Shown piece after piece: positions 1-5,794 of a stretch of 12,440 nt of DNA (positions are counted from its first letter, which is position 1; every line of letters starts with the position of its first letter). The stretch covers positions 1 to 12,440 of the forward strand of contig JAUVGT010000103.1 of NCBI GenBank assembly GCA_030593645.1, written 5' to 3'. Source of the stretch: Deltaproteobacteria bacterium. Its GTDB lineage: Bacteria; Desulfobacterota; Desulfobacteria; Desulfobacterales; JAUVGT01. Both the position numbers and the translations under genes were made by a program. The notes under the pieces were generated by a model, which was not told the DNA's origin, made no database searches, and saw only the letters and a program-made list of their open reading frames with translations.

Positions 1-150
1 GGTTTCGTAAAAAGTCCAACTTCTGCGTTGTGCTGCATTTTGCAATGATTCAACGTACGATAAGTACGCTTCATCATTACAAAATTTGCACGCCTTGAAT
101 TTGAACTCTTTACGAAACCGTCTAATTCGGACTTTTTACGAAACCATCAA
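1..150. repeat. Palindromic repeat family A, copy 1
   Basis: The first 17 bases (ggtttcgtaaaaagtcc) are perfectly inverted at 129-145. A second, shorter inverted arm (tttacgaaacc) ends at 119, so the element has one left arm and two right arms. The core contains a nested hairpin: AATGAT...ATCATT outside and CGTAC-GATAA-GTACG inside. Near-identical copies lie at 8900-9090 and 12096-12250. The left edge may lie just outside the window, because other copies begin with an extra TTGAC. No ORF is carried, so it is a MITE-like or REP-like element rather than an autonomous IS. The remaining bases up to the response regulator stop (151-259) show nothing I recognise. Confidence 0.9.
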
Positions 151-259
151 AATTGTATCAAATACCAAATTTCTATTAACCATATAATTTTTTCATGTGT
201 CAGATTCAATGCATTACGCTCATAATACTGAATTTATTTACCTTCCCAATTTATACCTT

Positions 260-622
260 TTATATTTGTTCAAGTAAATTTTTGACCAGCTTTCGTAATT
301 CCAAAAGTTTAAAAGGTTTGGGGAGGCATATTTGCGCGCCGCTATTCATCAGGACTTCTGTGGGGCCGTAACCGGTGATGATAATGATCGGGATGGAAGG
401 ATAATTGGTTTTGATCCATCGGGTTAATTCAAAGCCATTCATCCCAGGCATCTGGTAATCCGTAATAATCAAATCATAATTCCGGTCATTGACCAATTGA
501 AGCGCCTTGATTCCATTTTCCGCATGATCGATTTCTAAATTCGGGCCTTTAAGTGCCCGGGTTAACAGGATTCGTATCGGTTTTTCATCATCTGCGATCA
601 GAATCCTCATCATTTTTTCCAT
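260..622 (-). CDS. Orphan single-domain response regulator (CheY-like receiver)
   Basis: A 120-aa stand-alone receiver domain with no output domain. From the chosen start the acidic pair is D11/D12, the phospho-acceptor is D55 in a TDYQMPGMNG context, the switch Thr is T83 and the conserved Lys is K102 in LPKPF; all key residues are present, so phosphorylation is expected. The start at 622 is chosen because AAGGAGGG lies five or so bases upstream; the longer frame to 649 would put that Shine-Dalgarno inside the gene. No histidine kinase lies nearby, so its partner is unknown. It presumably acts by protein-protein contact in a phosphorelay or in motility or taxis control. It is divergent from the XRE-radC pair, with a shared AT-rich 136-bp intergenic region. 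Confidence 0.9.
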   Translation of the reverse strand: MEKMMRILIADDEKPIRILLTRALKGPNLEIDHAENGIKALQLVNDRNYDLIITDYQMPGMNGFELTRWIKTNYPSIPIIIITGYGPTEVLMNSGAQICLPKPFKLLELRKLVKNLLEQI

Positions 623-758
623 ATGGCCCTCCTTTTGCATGATATACAACTATAATTAGAAAAGTACAACATAAAATATACTAATGTGAGTTGTTAGACT
701 TTTTTATTATTATATGTGACAAGAAATAATCAGATTGGAAAAAGGATTATTGATATTC

Positions 759-1178
759 ATGGAATTTCGATTTTCGGGTGAAATTTTGGGAATTAAAATC
801 AGAAAGTTACGGGAAAGCTGGGGGTTGTCTCAGGCCAGCCTTTCTGAAAAGATTGGTGTTTCCTTCCAACAGGTTCAAAAATACGAAAAGGGTTTTACCA
901 GGATTTCAGTTGAACGCCTTGAAATGATTGCCGTGGCCCTTGGAGTTGACATCACCGCTTTTTTTGATACCAGTGAAATATCATTAACGCTATCAGATGT
1001 TTCCACGAAATACCTCGCTGAAAAAGAGACGGAACAACCCTTTTTACCTCTGAATAAAGAGGAAATTTCTTTTATTAAACGCCTTCGAAAAATAAAGAAC
1101 AAAAAACTGCGTCAAAGCCTCATGCAGCAGATGGGTGGACTTGTTCAAATCGAAAATCAAAAATCCCATATAGGATAA
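759..1178 (+). CDS. XRE-family helix-turn-helix transcriptional regulator
   Basis: A 139-aa DNA-binding protein. Residues about 13-67 form an XRE/Cro-C1 HTH: IRKLRESWGLSQ, then SEKIGVSFQQVQKYEKG (recognition helix region), then LEMIAVALGV. The C-terminal part (about residues 95-139) is Lys/Arg-rich and probably helical. I place the start at ATG 759; in-frame TTG codons at 735 and 750 could extend it, and AAAGGA at 741-746 sits 12 bases before the ATG or 3 before TTG 750, so the start is uncertain. radC follows after 20 bp on the same strand, suggesting one operon. It may autoregulate from the divergent region at 650-758, but I see no clear operator. Target genes are unknown. Confidence 0.85.
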   Translation: MEFRFSGEILGIKIRKLRESWGLSQASLSEKIGVSFQQVQKYEKGFTRISVERLEMIAVALGVDITAFFDTSEISLTLSDVSTKYLAEKETEQPFLPLNKEEISFIKRLRKIKNKKLRQSLMQQMGGLVQIENQKSHIG

Positions 1179-1198
1179 ATTCTTAACCGGAGAGAAAA

Positions 1199-1858
1199 TT
1201 GAAGCCAATAAAAAACCTGCCTGATTTTGACAGGCCAAGGGAAAAATTGGTTGAAAAGGGACCAACCGCATTAACAGATACCGAACTTATCGCAGTTCTC
1301 TTGGGGAGTGGAGTAAAGGGCAAGAGCATCATGCAATTGGCAACGGAAATTCTACGATTTATAAACCAGGATGAGGATAAGATAAATGTCGAGGCTCTTA
1401 TTTCAATCGATGGTATCGGGTGTGCCAGGGCGTGTCAACTTGTAGCAGCAATAGAATTTTCAAGACGAAGGCTTTTCAAGAAACGAACCATTGTCCATAG
1501 CGCAAAAAATGTAATATCTCTGGTTTCGCATATTGCCGATAAAAAACAAGAACACCTTGTATGCATAACATTAAATGGCGCGAATGAAGTCATTAACAAC
1601 AGGATTATTACGGTTGGAATTGTTAACAGCAACCAGATTCATCCCCGGGAAGTCTTTGTAGACGCAATTTCCGACAGGGCAATCGCAGTAATTCTTGTGC
1701 ATAATCATCCATCGGGGATACTAAAACCAAGCCCGGAAGACATAAAAGCAACAAAACAACTCATAGAAGCAGGGAAGATCATTGGGATAAAAGTGTTGGA
1801 TCATATAATCGTCAGTAAAAACGATTATATCTCATTTAAAGAGAATGATATTATGTAA
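1199..1858 (+). CDS. radC: RadC-family (JAB1/MPN-type) protein
   Basis: At 219 aa it is close to the usual RadC length. Residues about 64-80 (ISIDGIGCARACQL) form a helix-hairpin-helix. The C-terminal MPN+/JAMM domain keeps all predicted metal ligands: E151 in REVFVDA, then H168-N-H170-PSG and D181 in KPSPED. The start is TTG at 1199, supported by GGAG at 1189-1192 with 6 bp spacing; no ATG is suitably placed. Despite its name the family has no proven essential role in DNA repair, and versions are often carried on mobile or phage-derived islands. Here it is the second gene of an operon with an XRE regulator. The length and motif set suggest the stand-alone chromosomal type. Biochemical activity is not predictable from sequence. 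Confidence 0.95.
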   Translation: MKPIKNLPDFDRPREKLVEKGPTALTDTELIAVLLGSGVKGKSIMQLATEILRFINQDEDKINVEALISIDGIGCARACQLVAAIEFSRRRLFKKRTIVHSAKNVISLVSHIADKKQEHLVCITLNGANEVINNRIITVGIVNSNQIHPREVFVDAISDRAIAVILVHNHPSGILKPSPEDIKATKQLIEAGKIIGIKVLDHIIVSKNDYISFKENDIM

Positions 1859-1892
1859 AATCATTTCAAATTATCTGATAGTATAATAACAT

Positions 1893-1920
1893 AATCCGTT
1901 TATAGTGAGCAGCGGATTTT
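1893..1920 (+). terminator. Possible weak terminator of the XRE-radC operon
   Basis: AATCCG at 1893-1898 pairs with CGGATT at 1913-1918 across a 14-base loop and is followed by TT. The stem is short and the loop long, so this is only a candidate. Confidence 0.3.
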
Positions 1921-1923
1921 AAG

Positions 1924-2007
1924 CTTAGGGCTTGCGCAAAAATAACTTCACATTTTTAGGGGCGAATCATCCCATTCGGCTGCGCTACAAAAGCTCAAAA
2001 TATGCCC
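1924..2007 (-). repeat. Palindromic repeat family B, truncated half copy
   Basis: Reads agggcttgcgcaaaaataac at its outer end and follows the reverse complement of the complete family-B element at 10802-10963 for about 84 bases, through the gcgaatcatcccattcgg segment to the aaaagctc...atatgc core. Similarity stops abruptly at about 2007, where cassette-like sequence begins. Only one arm is retained. Confidence 0.8.
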
Positions 2008-2046
2008 GTGGGCGCTCAGTGATGGGTGTCCCTATCCTGATAGCGC
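2008..2046 (-). other. Truncated attC-like remnant downstream of the SDR gene
   Basis: Read on the minus strand, GCGCTATC begins 12 bases after the stop of the SDR gene. TAGCGC at 2041-2046 is the inverse of GCGCTA at 2788-2793, just upstream of the same gene, as expected for the R'' box and 5' end of one integron cassette. One base departs from the expected GCGCTAAC, so the invariant AAC is lost. The rest of the site is missing, ending at the family-B repeat at 2007. Inference. Confidence 0.35.
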
Positions 2047-2058
2047 TCTGTTGTCTCT

Positions 2059-2763
2059 TTAGACATTGTAGCGCTGACCTCCTTCAATAGAATTATCTAT
2101 GATTTCAGCTATTCTTTTCGCTACAATTAGCGGTTCTACCAACGCGCCGGATTGCTTGTATTCAATAAACCTATGTTTTTCCGGGAAGTCTTTTTCATCT
2201 GCTTCTCTAATTGATTTCTGCATGTCTGTATTGATAATACCAGGATCGATGTTTAATGCGATAATCGGATATATCATTTCTCTTTGTTCAAGTGAAACAG
2301 CACGTATGAAATTGTCGAGACCAGCTTTCGCCGCACAGTACAAAGACCAACCATTGTAGCCCTTTAATGCTGCCCCAGATGAAATATTGACGATGGTTTT
2401 TCTACAAGAAATATCCTGAAAATACTTTATGAACTCATTAAGGAAAAGTATTGCTCCTGTAAAATTAATATTGATATTTTCGACTACTTTATCAGGGGTT
2501 TTTTGGGAAGCTATTCCCATCGGTGACAATGTTCCAGCGTTGTTGTAACAAATTACTTCCTCTAAATATTTTGAGTCATATTTATCAAATATCCCCGATA
2601 GAGTGTCTATGATTGTCCTTGTTTTCGAGAAATCAAGACGAACAGATTGTTCCGACGTTCCATTTCTGGAGAATTCCAGTACTTCGTAATTGCTGGTTTT
2701 GTAATGATCAAAAAGAGCGGAACCAAGCCCTCTTGAACCCCCGGTTATTATCGTCAGCTTCAT
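2059..2763 (-). CDS. Short-chain dehydrogenase/reductase, YueD/benzil-reductase-like
   Basis: A complete 234-aa classical SDR. The Rossmann dinucleotide motif is TGGSRGLG (7-14), NNAG is at 74-77, the catalytic Ser lies in NISSG (126-130), and the YCAAK pair is Y142 and K146; PG follows at 174-175 and TDMQ at 179-182. The 'SR' after the glycine and SR at 32-33 suggest an NADP(H) preference, which is inference. The C-terminal pattern (DFPEKHRFIEYKQSGALVEP) resembles Bacillus YueD-type (S)-benzoin-forming benzil reductases, but the physiological substrate cannot be read. It is expected to be cytosolic. GGAG lies 10 bases before ATG 2763. It appears to be the last of three same-direction genes in the cassette-like block: candidate recombination boxes lie 24 bp before the start and 12 bp after the stop. 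Confidence 0.93.
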   Translation of the reverse strand: MKLTIITGGSRGLGSALFDHYKTSNYEVLEFSRNGTSEQSVRLDFSKTRTIIDTLSGIFDKYDSKYLEEVICYNNAGTLSPMGIASQKTPDKVVENININFTGAILFLNEFIKYFQDISCRKTIVNISSGAALKGYNGWSLYCAAKAGLDNFIRAVSLEQREMIYPIIALNIDPGIINTDMQKSIREADEKDFPEKHRFIEYKQSGALVEPLIVAKRIAEIIDNSIEGGQRYNV

Positions 2764-2787
2764 TTGGTACTTTCTCCAATCTCTTTC

Positions 2788-2860
2788 GCGCTAATGATTA
2801 AACTCAGCTAATTCCAAGAGGCGCATGCCTCTTGGAATTAGCTGAAGTGATTGGTTCGGC
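2788..2860 (-). other. attC-like site 2 (long hairpin between two cassette-like genes)
   Basis: The plus strand holds a perfect 19-bp inverted repeat, 2804-2822 (tcagctaattccaagaggc) with 2827-2845, around a 4-base loop. On the minus strand the whole reads as an attC: R'' GCCGAAC, spacer CAATC, L'' ACTTCAGCT, stem-loop, L' AGCTGAGTT, spacer TAATC, R' ATTAGCG. Pairing L'' with L' leaves one bulged T, like the extrahelical bases of attC sites. R'' begins 9 bases after the stop of the 166-aa gene; R' lies 24 bases before the SDR start. R' has ATT instead of the GTT core, so it may be inactive. There is no T-tract on either side, so it is a poor intrinsic terminator. The hairpin is certain; its identity is inference. 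Confidence 0.6.
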
Positions 2861-2869
2861 AACCACTCT

Positions 2870-3370
2870 CTATTGGTCTACAGACGAAAACATTCTCAAA
2901 ATCTTTTCGTCTTTGTAACAGATTTTGATCATCAGACCGTTTGCAAGAATTCCACCTTTCTCTTGCGCAGCTATAGCATAGTTTTCGCTCCCGCTACCAT
3001 ATTTAAAGACACGGCCAGCGACCTCGAAATTAGCTGCAGGTTGTCCTGCAACATGAGTAGTGACTGTGAGGTTTGTGATGAAACCAGTTGTTTCTATATA
3101 ATCTTTCATTTCTATCTGATGACTGTATCTCTCTTTGAGTGGATCGCGGAATAATGACATGGTTGCCATCACAAGAGAAGCAACACCAATAATACCTATT
3201 GTTATGATAATGGTTTTGCTTGACCAACTTTTTGATTTACGAAAGCTCCGAATGGCTATAAAAATCATGAGGCATGGTATTCCATATTCAATAAATGCCA
3301 TAATTGTGTCGATAACCAAATCCGGTTCATTATCAGCAAGTACATCAAATATCATCTTCCACTCTTGCAT
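2870..3370 (-). CDS. Hypothetical membrane protein with two N-terminal helices and a soluble C-terminal domain
   Basis: A 166-aa protein that I cannot name. Two hydrophobic segments, about residues 19-42 (IDTIMAFIEYGIPCLMIFIA) and 52-71 (TIIITIGIIGVASLVMATMS), are separated by a basic loop RSFRKSKSW, suggesting a cytoplasmic loop and two membrane passes. The rest (about 86-166) has alternating beta-like character: TTGFITNLTVTT, NFEVAGRVFKYG, GGILANGLMIKICYKDEKILR. That F-v-G-x-x-F...GG...G...I-Y layout resembles several small uncharacterised membrane-protein families, but no match is claimed. AAGGA lies 4-5 bases before ATG 3370. It is flanked by attC-like sites 1 and 2, with a predicted cassette 5' box (GTTCGGA) 17 bases before the start and its inverse (GCCGAAC) 9 bases after the stop. 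Confidence 0.8.
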   Translation of the reverse strand: MQEWKMIFDVLADNEPDLVIDTIMAFIEYGIPCLMIFIAIRSFRKSKSWSSKTIIITIGIIGVASLVMATMSLFRDPLKERYSHQIEMKDYIETTGFITNLTVTTHVAGQPAANFEVAGRVFKYGSGSENYAIAAQEKGGILANGLMIKICYKDEKILRMFSSVDQ

Positions 3371-3387
3371 AAAATCCTTCTACTATT

Positions 3388-3516
3388 TCCGAACGATACG
3401 GATCACCTGACGCAGGTGATACCCAGTAAACTTATTAAAAACAAGTATTTTTCTATATTCATAATACGTCCAAAACGGCTCGGACCCTGCGATCAGGTGC
3501 AACCGTCTTGTTAGAC
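3388..3516 (-). other. attC-like site 1 (129 nt)
   Basis: On the minus strand it begins with R'' GTCTAAC (10 bases after the stop of the AT-rich gene), spacer AAGAC, L'' GGTTGCACCTGA, a variable middle, L' TCAGGTGATCC, spacer GTATC, R' GTTCGGA. L'' and L' pair as CACCTGA/TCAGGTG plus GG/CC, with one bulged G and one mismatch; both spacers are 5 nt. The following gene starts 17 bases after R'. A separate small hairpin (ATCACCTG-ACG-CAGGTGAT) occupies 3402-3420 and partly competes with this fold. The ends follow the known RYYYAAC/GTTRRRY layout, with R' degenerate at two positions. Identity is inference. Confidence 0.6.
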
Positions 3517-3526
3517 CTTTTTTTAA

Positions 3527-3910
3527 TTATTTATTATCTGGTTGATATATTATATTTTCCTTTTTGATTTTTATTTTTGAGCCTTTTTTTAATACAAACA
3601 TTGGGGGTAATACAGTAATAACCTCACCAACAAAAATATCATTATCACGCATTATCAATTTTAAATCTAAATAACCACTTTCATACTCAACTTCATTATC
3701 AATAGGCTCGGCAATCGCAAAAAAAGCTCGCACAGTATATATTGTTCCAATCTTAATTTTTAACTTCTTCTCAGAATGAAATATTTTATTTATTATTTTC
3801 AACAGCTCACTTGGATAATAGCCTTCAATTTTTGCACTATCTAAATTAAAAATATGGTATTTATGTTTTAATAAATCCAGTTGAAGTTGGTTATGCTTAT
3901 TTTTTCGCAA
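3527..3910 (-). CDS. Hypothetical AT-rich cassette-like gene
   Basis: A 127-aa protein of unknown function, very rich in Lys and Ile and encoded by DNA visibly more AT-rich than the neighbouring housekeeping genes, which suggests transfer. No signal peptide or membrane helix is seen. The first half is charged and helical; the C-terminal half (about 75-127) alternates hydrophobic and charged residues (YLDLKLIMRDNDIFVGEVIT, then KKGSKIKIKKENI), suggesting a small beta-rich fold. The start is TTG at 3910, with only a weak GAGA upstream; no better ATG exists, so the N-terminus is uncertain. The gene is enclosed by a 9-bp inverted repeat, GTTAGACCT at 3510-3518 and AGGTCTAAC at 3944-3952, which matches the paired ends of an integron cassette. 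Confidence 0.7.
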   Translation of the reverse strand: MRKNKHNQLQLDLLKHKYHIFNLDSAKIEGYYPSELLKIINKIFHSEKKLKIKIGTIYTVRAFFAIAEPIDNEVEYESGYLDLKLIMRDNDIFVGEVITVLPPMFVLKKGSKIKIKKENIIYQPDNK

Positions 3911-3943
3911 ATTAATGTTCTCTTTTTTTAATTTATATTATTT

Positions 3944-3952
3944 AGGTCTAAC
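3944..3952 (-). other. Candidate cassette 5' boundary (GTTAGAC box)
   Basis: On the minus strand GTTAGACCT matches the GTTRRRY recombination box and is the exact inverse of the R'' box at 3510-3518 on the far side of the gene. No recognisable attC or attI structure precedes it, so the upstream half-site is missing or too degenerate to see. Confidence 0.45.
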
Positions 3953-4400
3953 TTTTCTATTGGCTAGTTTTCACGCGAAGTAATGAAAATCTGACTTAGC
4001 GGGAAATGCAATAACTGTGCAAATTAAAAAGTAATTTTTTTTCTCCAGCTCTCTCTTTCCTATCATATTTTCAAATAGTATCAACTCTATTGTTATTATT
4101 GTGTTTCGCATCCCGAAGAAATATTACAAAAAAATGGCCGTGCAACTTTTGACGCCTATATGGCATGTTATATTGCAGCGGTATAATAACCCGTTTGATA
4201 TTCTAACGCTTATAAATGAATATTAGAGATAATAATGAGTTTCACCCGTTTTATATGGATTCCCGTTTTCACGGGAATGACGGTACGCAGTATAACCGTT
4301 TTGTTTTCGCTGCAATAAGTAAAATCCCGGTGGTTTCGATGTTTTTCACAATAGTCACCGATATCTCAAAGCTTTTAATATGGCCTGAATCCGTGATGCA
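3953..4400. other. Gene-free stretch at the edge of the cassette-like block
   Basis: About 450 bases without a convincing gene. It contains one ATTCCC-type hairpin (4259-4278). A short minus-strand open stretch at about 4290-4400 (peptide with FEISVTIVKN and GILLIAAKTKR) has protein-like composition but no start, and ends at the hairpin; it could be a gene remnant. A lone GTTAGAA box on the minus strand lies at 4201-4207, without a partner site. The remainder shows nothing I recognise. Confidence 0.5.
4259..4278 (+). repeat. Short hairpin repeat (ATTCCC-N8-GGGAAT type), copy 1
   Basis: ATTCCCGT-TTTC-ACGGGAAT, a perfect 8-bp stem with a 4-base loop, preceded by TGG and followed by GACGG. Same family as 7547-7566 and 11163-11182. 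The form matches the neisserial dRS3 consensus, but similar repeats are widespread in proteobacteria. Confidence 0.9.
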
Positions 4401-4434
4401 TAAAATGTGAAGTTATTTTTGTGCGGGCCTTTAG
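4401..4434 (+). repeat. Palindromic repeat family B, end fragment
   Basis: taaaatgtgaagttattttt followed by gtgcgggcctttag matches the right end of the complete element at 10802-10963 with few changes. The core and other arm are absent. It points outward from the cassette-like block, opposite to the fragment at 1924-2007. It contains the stop codon of the gene at 4431-4775. Confidence 0.75.
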
Positions 4435-4775
4435 CCCTGATTGCGCAATAATTTATAGTTGCACCATTTTAATAATTGATCTGAATCAGTTGAAAAAACT
4501 CCGGATACAAGCACTTCATTCCCTTTTTCTTGTGGGCCATTAATCAGCCATTCTTGTTCGATTTTATAGAAATACTTCATGGTTTCAAATAGGGCTTCTC
4601 GATCATCTGTATATCTAAATACTTTATGGCAGGTGACTTCCCATAATTTTTCGTCCGACCAGGACTTTCCTTTAACGATAGGGGACAGATCAGTAAAAAG
4701 CCTTTCCGAGAATTTTTGTGCTTTATTTTTAGTGGTGACGTCAAAGAATGCTCTGATTTTTAATTGGTATTCCAT
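4431..4775 (-). CDS. Hypothetical protein, 114 aa
   Basis: No family recognised. It is a soluble, mixed-charge protein without signal peptide or membrane segment; Trp-containing motifs KSWSDEKLWEVTCHKVF and KIEQEWLINGP and a C-terminal LLKWCNYKLLRN suggest a compact alpha/beta fold. ATG 4775 has only a weak AGG just upstream. The last codons (NQG-stop) run into the family-B repeat fragment, so the natural C-terminus may have been altered by that element. It is in the same direction as the small membrane protein gene at 4878 (102-bp gap). It has the size and novelty typical of cassette genes, but no attC-like site was found on either side. Confidence 0.7.
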   Translation of the reverse strand: MEYQLKIRAFFDVTTKNKAQKFSERLFTDLSPIVKGKSWSDEKLWEVTCHKVFRYTDDREALFETMKYFYKIEQEWLINGPQEKGNEVLVSGVFSTDSDQLLKWCNYKLLRNQG

Positions 4776-4877
4776 AACCTATATTTCAATATAATAAAAT
4801 ATCGCCAAAGCGGTACTGACAGGTGGTGTGTTTTAGTTAGAAAAGATGTGGAAATGAAAATATCCTGAATAAACGTC

Positions 4878-5084
4878 TTATTTCTTGATTAAAAACGGTA
4901 ATGCAATCAAAACAATACCTAAAAGAACAAGGATGTATATATTTGAAATAAAATATGGCAAAACCATTAACCCTAAGCCGCTAATAAACGGAATAACAGA
5001 TTTTTGTTTTTTACCATAAACGAAAAAGCCAAAACCGATTGAACCGAATATCACTCCCCAAATTAAAGTCGATGTACTTAACAT
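4878..5084 (-). CDS. Small two-helix membrane protein, 68 aa
   Basis: Almost wholly hydrophobic. Helix 1 spans about residues 6-23 (TLIWGVIFGSIGFGFFVYG), a basic turn GKKQKS follows, then two closely spaced hydrophobic stretches at about 29-46 and 48-66, ending in KK. The opening STLIWG-x-x-FGSIGFGFFVYGKKQK resembles a small protein family often labelled 'amino acid transport protein' in genome annotations; that label is not evidence of function. It is predicted to be an inner-membrane protein. GGGAG lies 11 bases before ATG 5084, a long spacing. It sits between the GNAT gene (82 bp upstream) and the 114-aa gene, all on the minus strand. Confidence 0.75.
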   Translation of the reverse strand: MLSTSTLIWGVIFGSIGFGFFVYGKKQKSVIPFISGLGLMVLPYFISNIYILVLLGIVLIALPFLIKK

Positions 5085-5166
5085 TTTTGGGTCATCTCCC
5101 GATTAGGATATTTAGAAAACCAACAAGAATATCTTACAAAGATTATACATCTTTTTGGGGCACTAT

Positions 5167-5658
5167 TTATCTATTCGGCAGCGACTCCCATTCCTGCCAG
5201 CTGATTGAACGCCCGGGAAAAGCGACCGAACTGAACCACCATTCTTCAGACAACCATTTTTTGACGGTAGCATACAGTTTCTCATCAAGGCCTTTTTTAA
5301 GCTCACTCTCTCGAACCCAAAGTATTACCCTGGCGTCATAGTACACTTTTTCAGAAGGATAGACGTATACGCAGCCCAGGCAACTGGTTTCGTCGAGGGT
5401 TATTACCGTGTAGGCGATAGAACTTCCACTTTGAGATTCTTTTTGGTGCCATCCGATATCAATAAGATCCTGTTCAAGTGTTAAATCGGCAGAGGGCCAG
5501 GTACTGTCCGGGCCGAATACGCCTTTAAGGTGGTCGATACTGCTCATTACGGCCTCATAATCATTTCTTGCATCCTTTATCGTCAGAATACGAATCCTGA
5601 AATCGATTGTTTCCATGCCCGTTGGGATATGTACTGACTTCGGTACAAATTTCTTCAT
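5167..5658 (-). CDS. GNAT-like N-acetyltransferase family protein
   Basis: A 163-aa cytosolic protein. A substrate-side N-terminal half (RIRILTIKDARNDYEAVMSS...FGPDSTWP) is followed by a central beta strand pair, AYTVITLDETSCLGCVYVYP, and by YYDARVILWVRESELKKGLDEKLYATVKKWL, the layout of a GNAT acetyl-CoA domain. The usual R/QxxGxG/A loop is not clear (SELKKGLDE takes its place), so catalysis is uncertain. The substrate is unknown. ATG 5658 is chosen over an upstream extension to 5757 because the added 33 residues look non-coding and AAGAGA lies before ATG 5658. It lies between the NAGS-like gene and the small membrane protein gene, all in the same direction. Confidence 0.75.
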   Translation of the reverse strand: MKKFVPKSVHIPTGMETIDFRIRILTIKDARNDYEAVMSSIDHLKGVFGPDSTWPSADLTLEQDLIDIGWHQKESQSGSSIAYTVITLDETSCLGCVYVYPSEKVYYDARVILWVRESELKKGLDEKLYATVKKWLSEEWWFSSVAFPGRSISWQEWESLPNR

Positions 5659-5794
5659 ATTTTGTCTCTTATTTTTTGTGATTCTTCTATCTGTATGAAT
5701 TCTGATTGTGCCGTTTTCAGATGAACATATTATACGTATAATCATGAAAATATACAATTAATATGTTATTATTTCACATATCCAAATAGGTCCC

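Noticed and set aside
691..699. GTTAGAC box near the response regulator, like that at 3510
   Set aside because: No complementary partner box or paired arms lie nearby, so it is probably chance in AT-rich DNA.
623..758. Promoters for the divergent response regulator and XRE genes (for example TTGTAC-17-TATATC on the minus strand)
   Set aside because: The region is so AT-rich that several weak -35/-10 pairs can be drawn; none stands out.
4216..4410. 64-aa plus-strand open frame
   Set aside because: MDSRFHGNDG is a translated hairpin repeat and the frame runs into a palindrome fragment; the opposite strand is at least as protein-like.
4201..4842. Additional attC-like boxes (GTTAGAA on the minus strand at 4201-4207; TTCTAAC on the minus strand at 4836-4842) that could extend the cassette array to the 114-aa and 68-aa genes
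   Set aside because: The boxes are 630 bp apart in the wrong order for one cassette, and no paired L boxes or stem were found near either.
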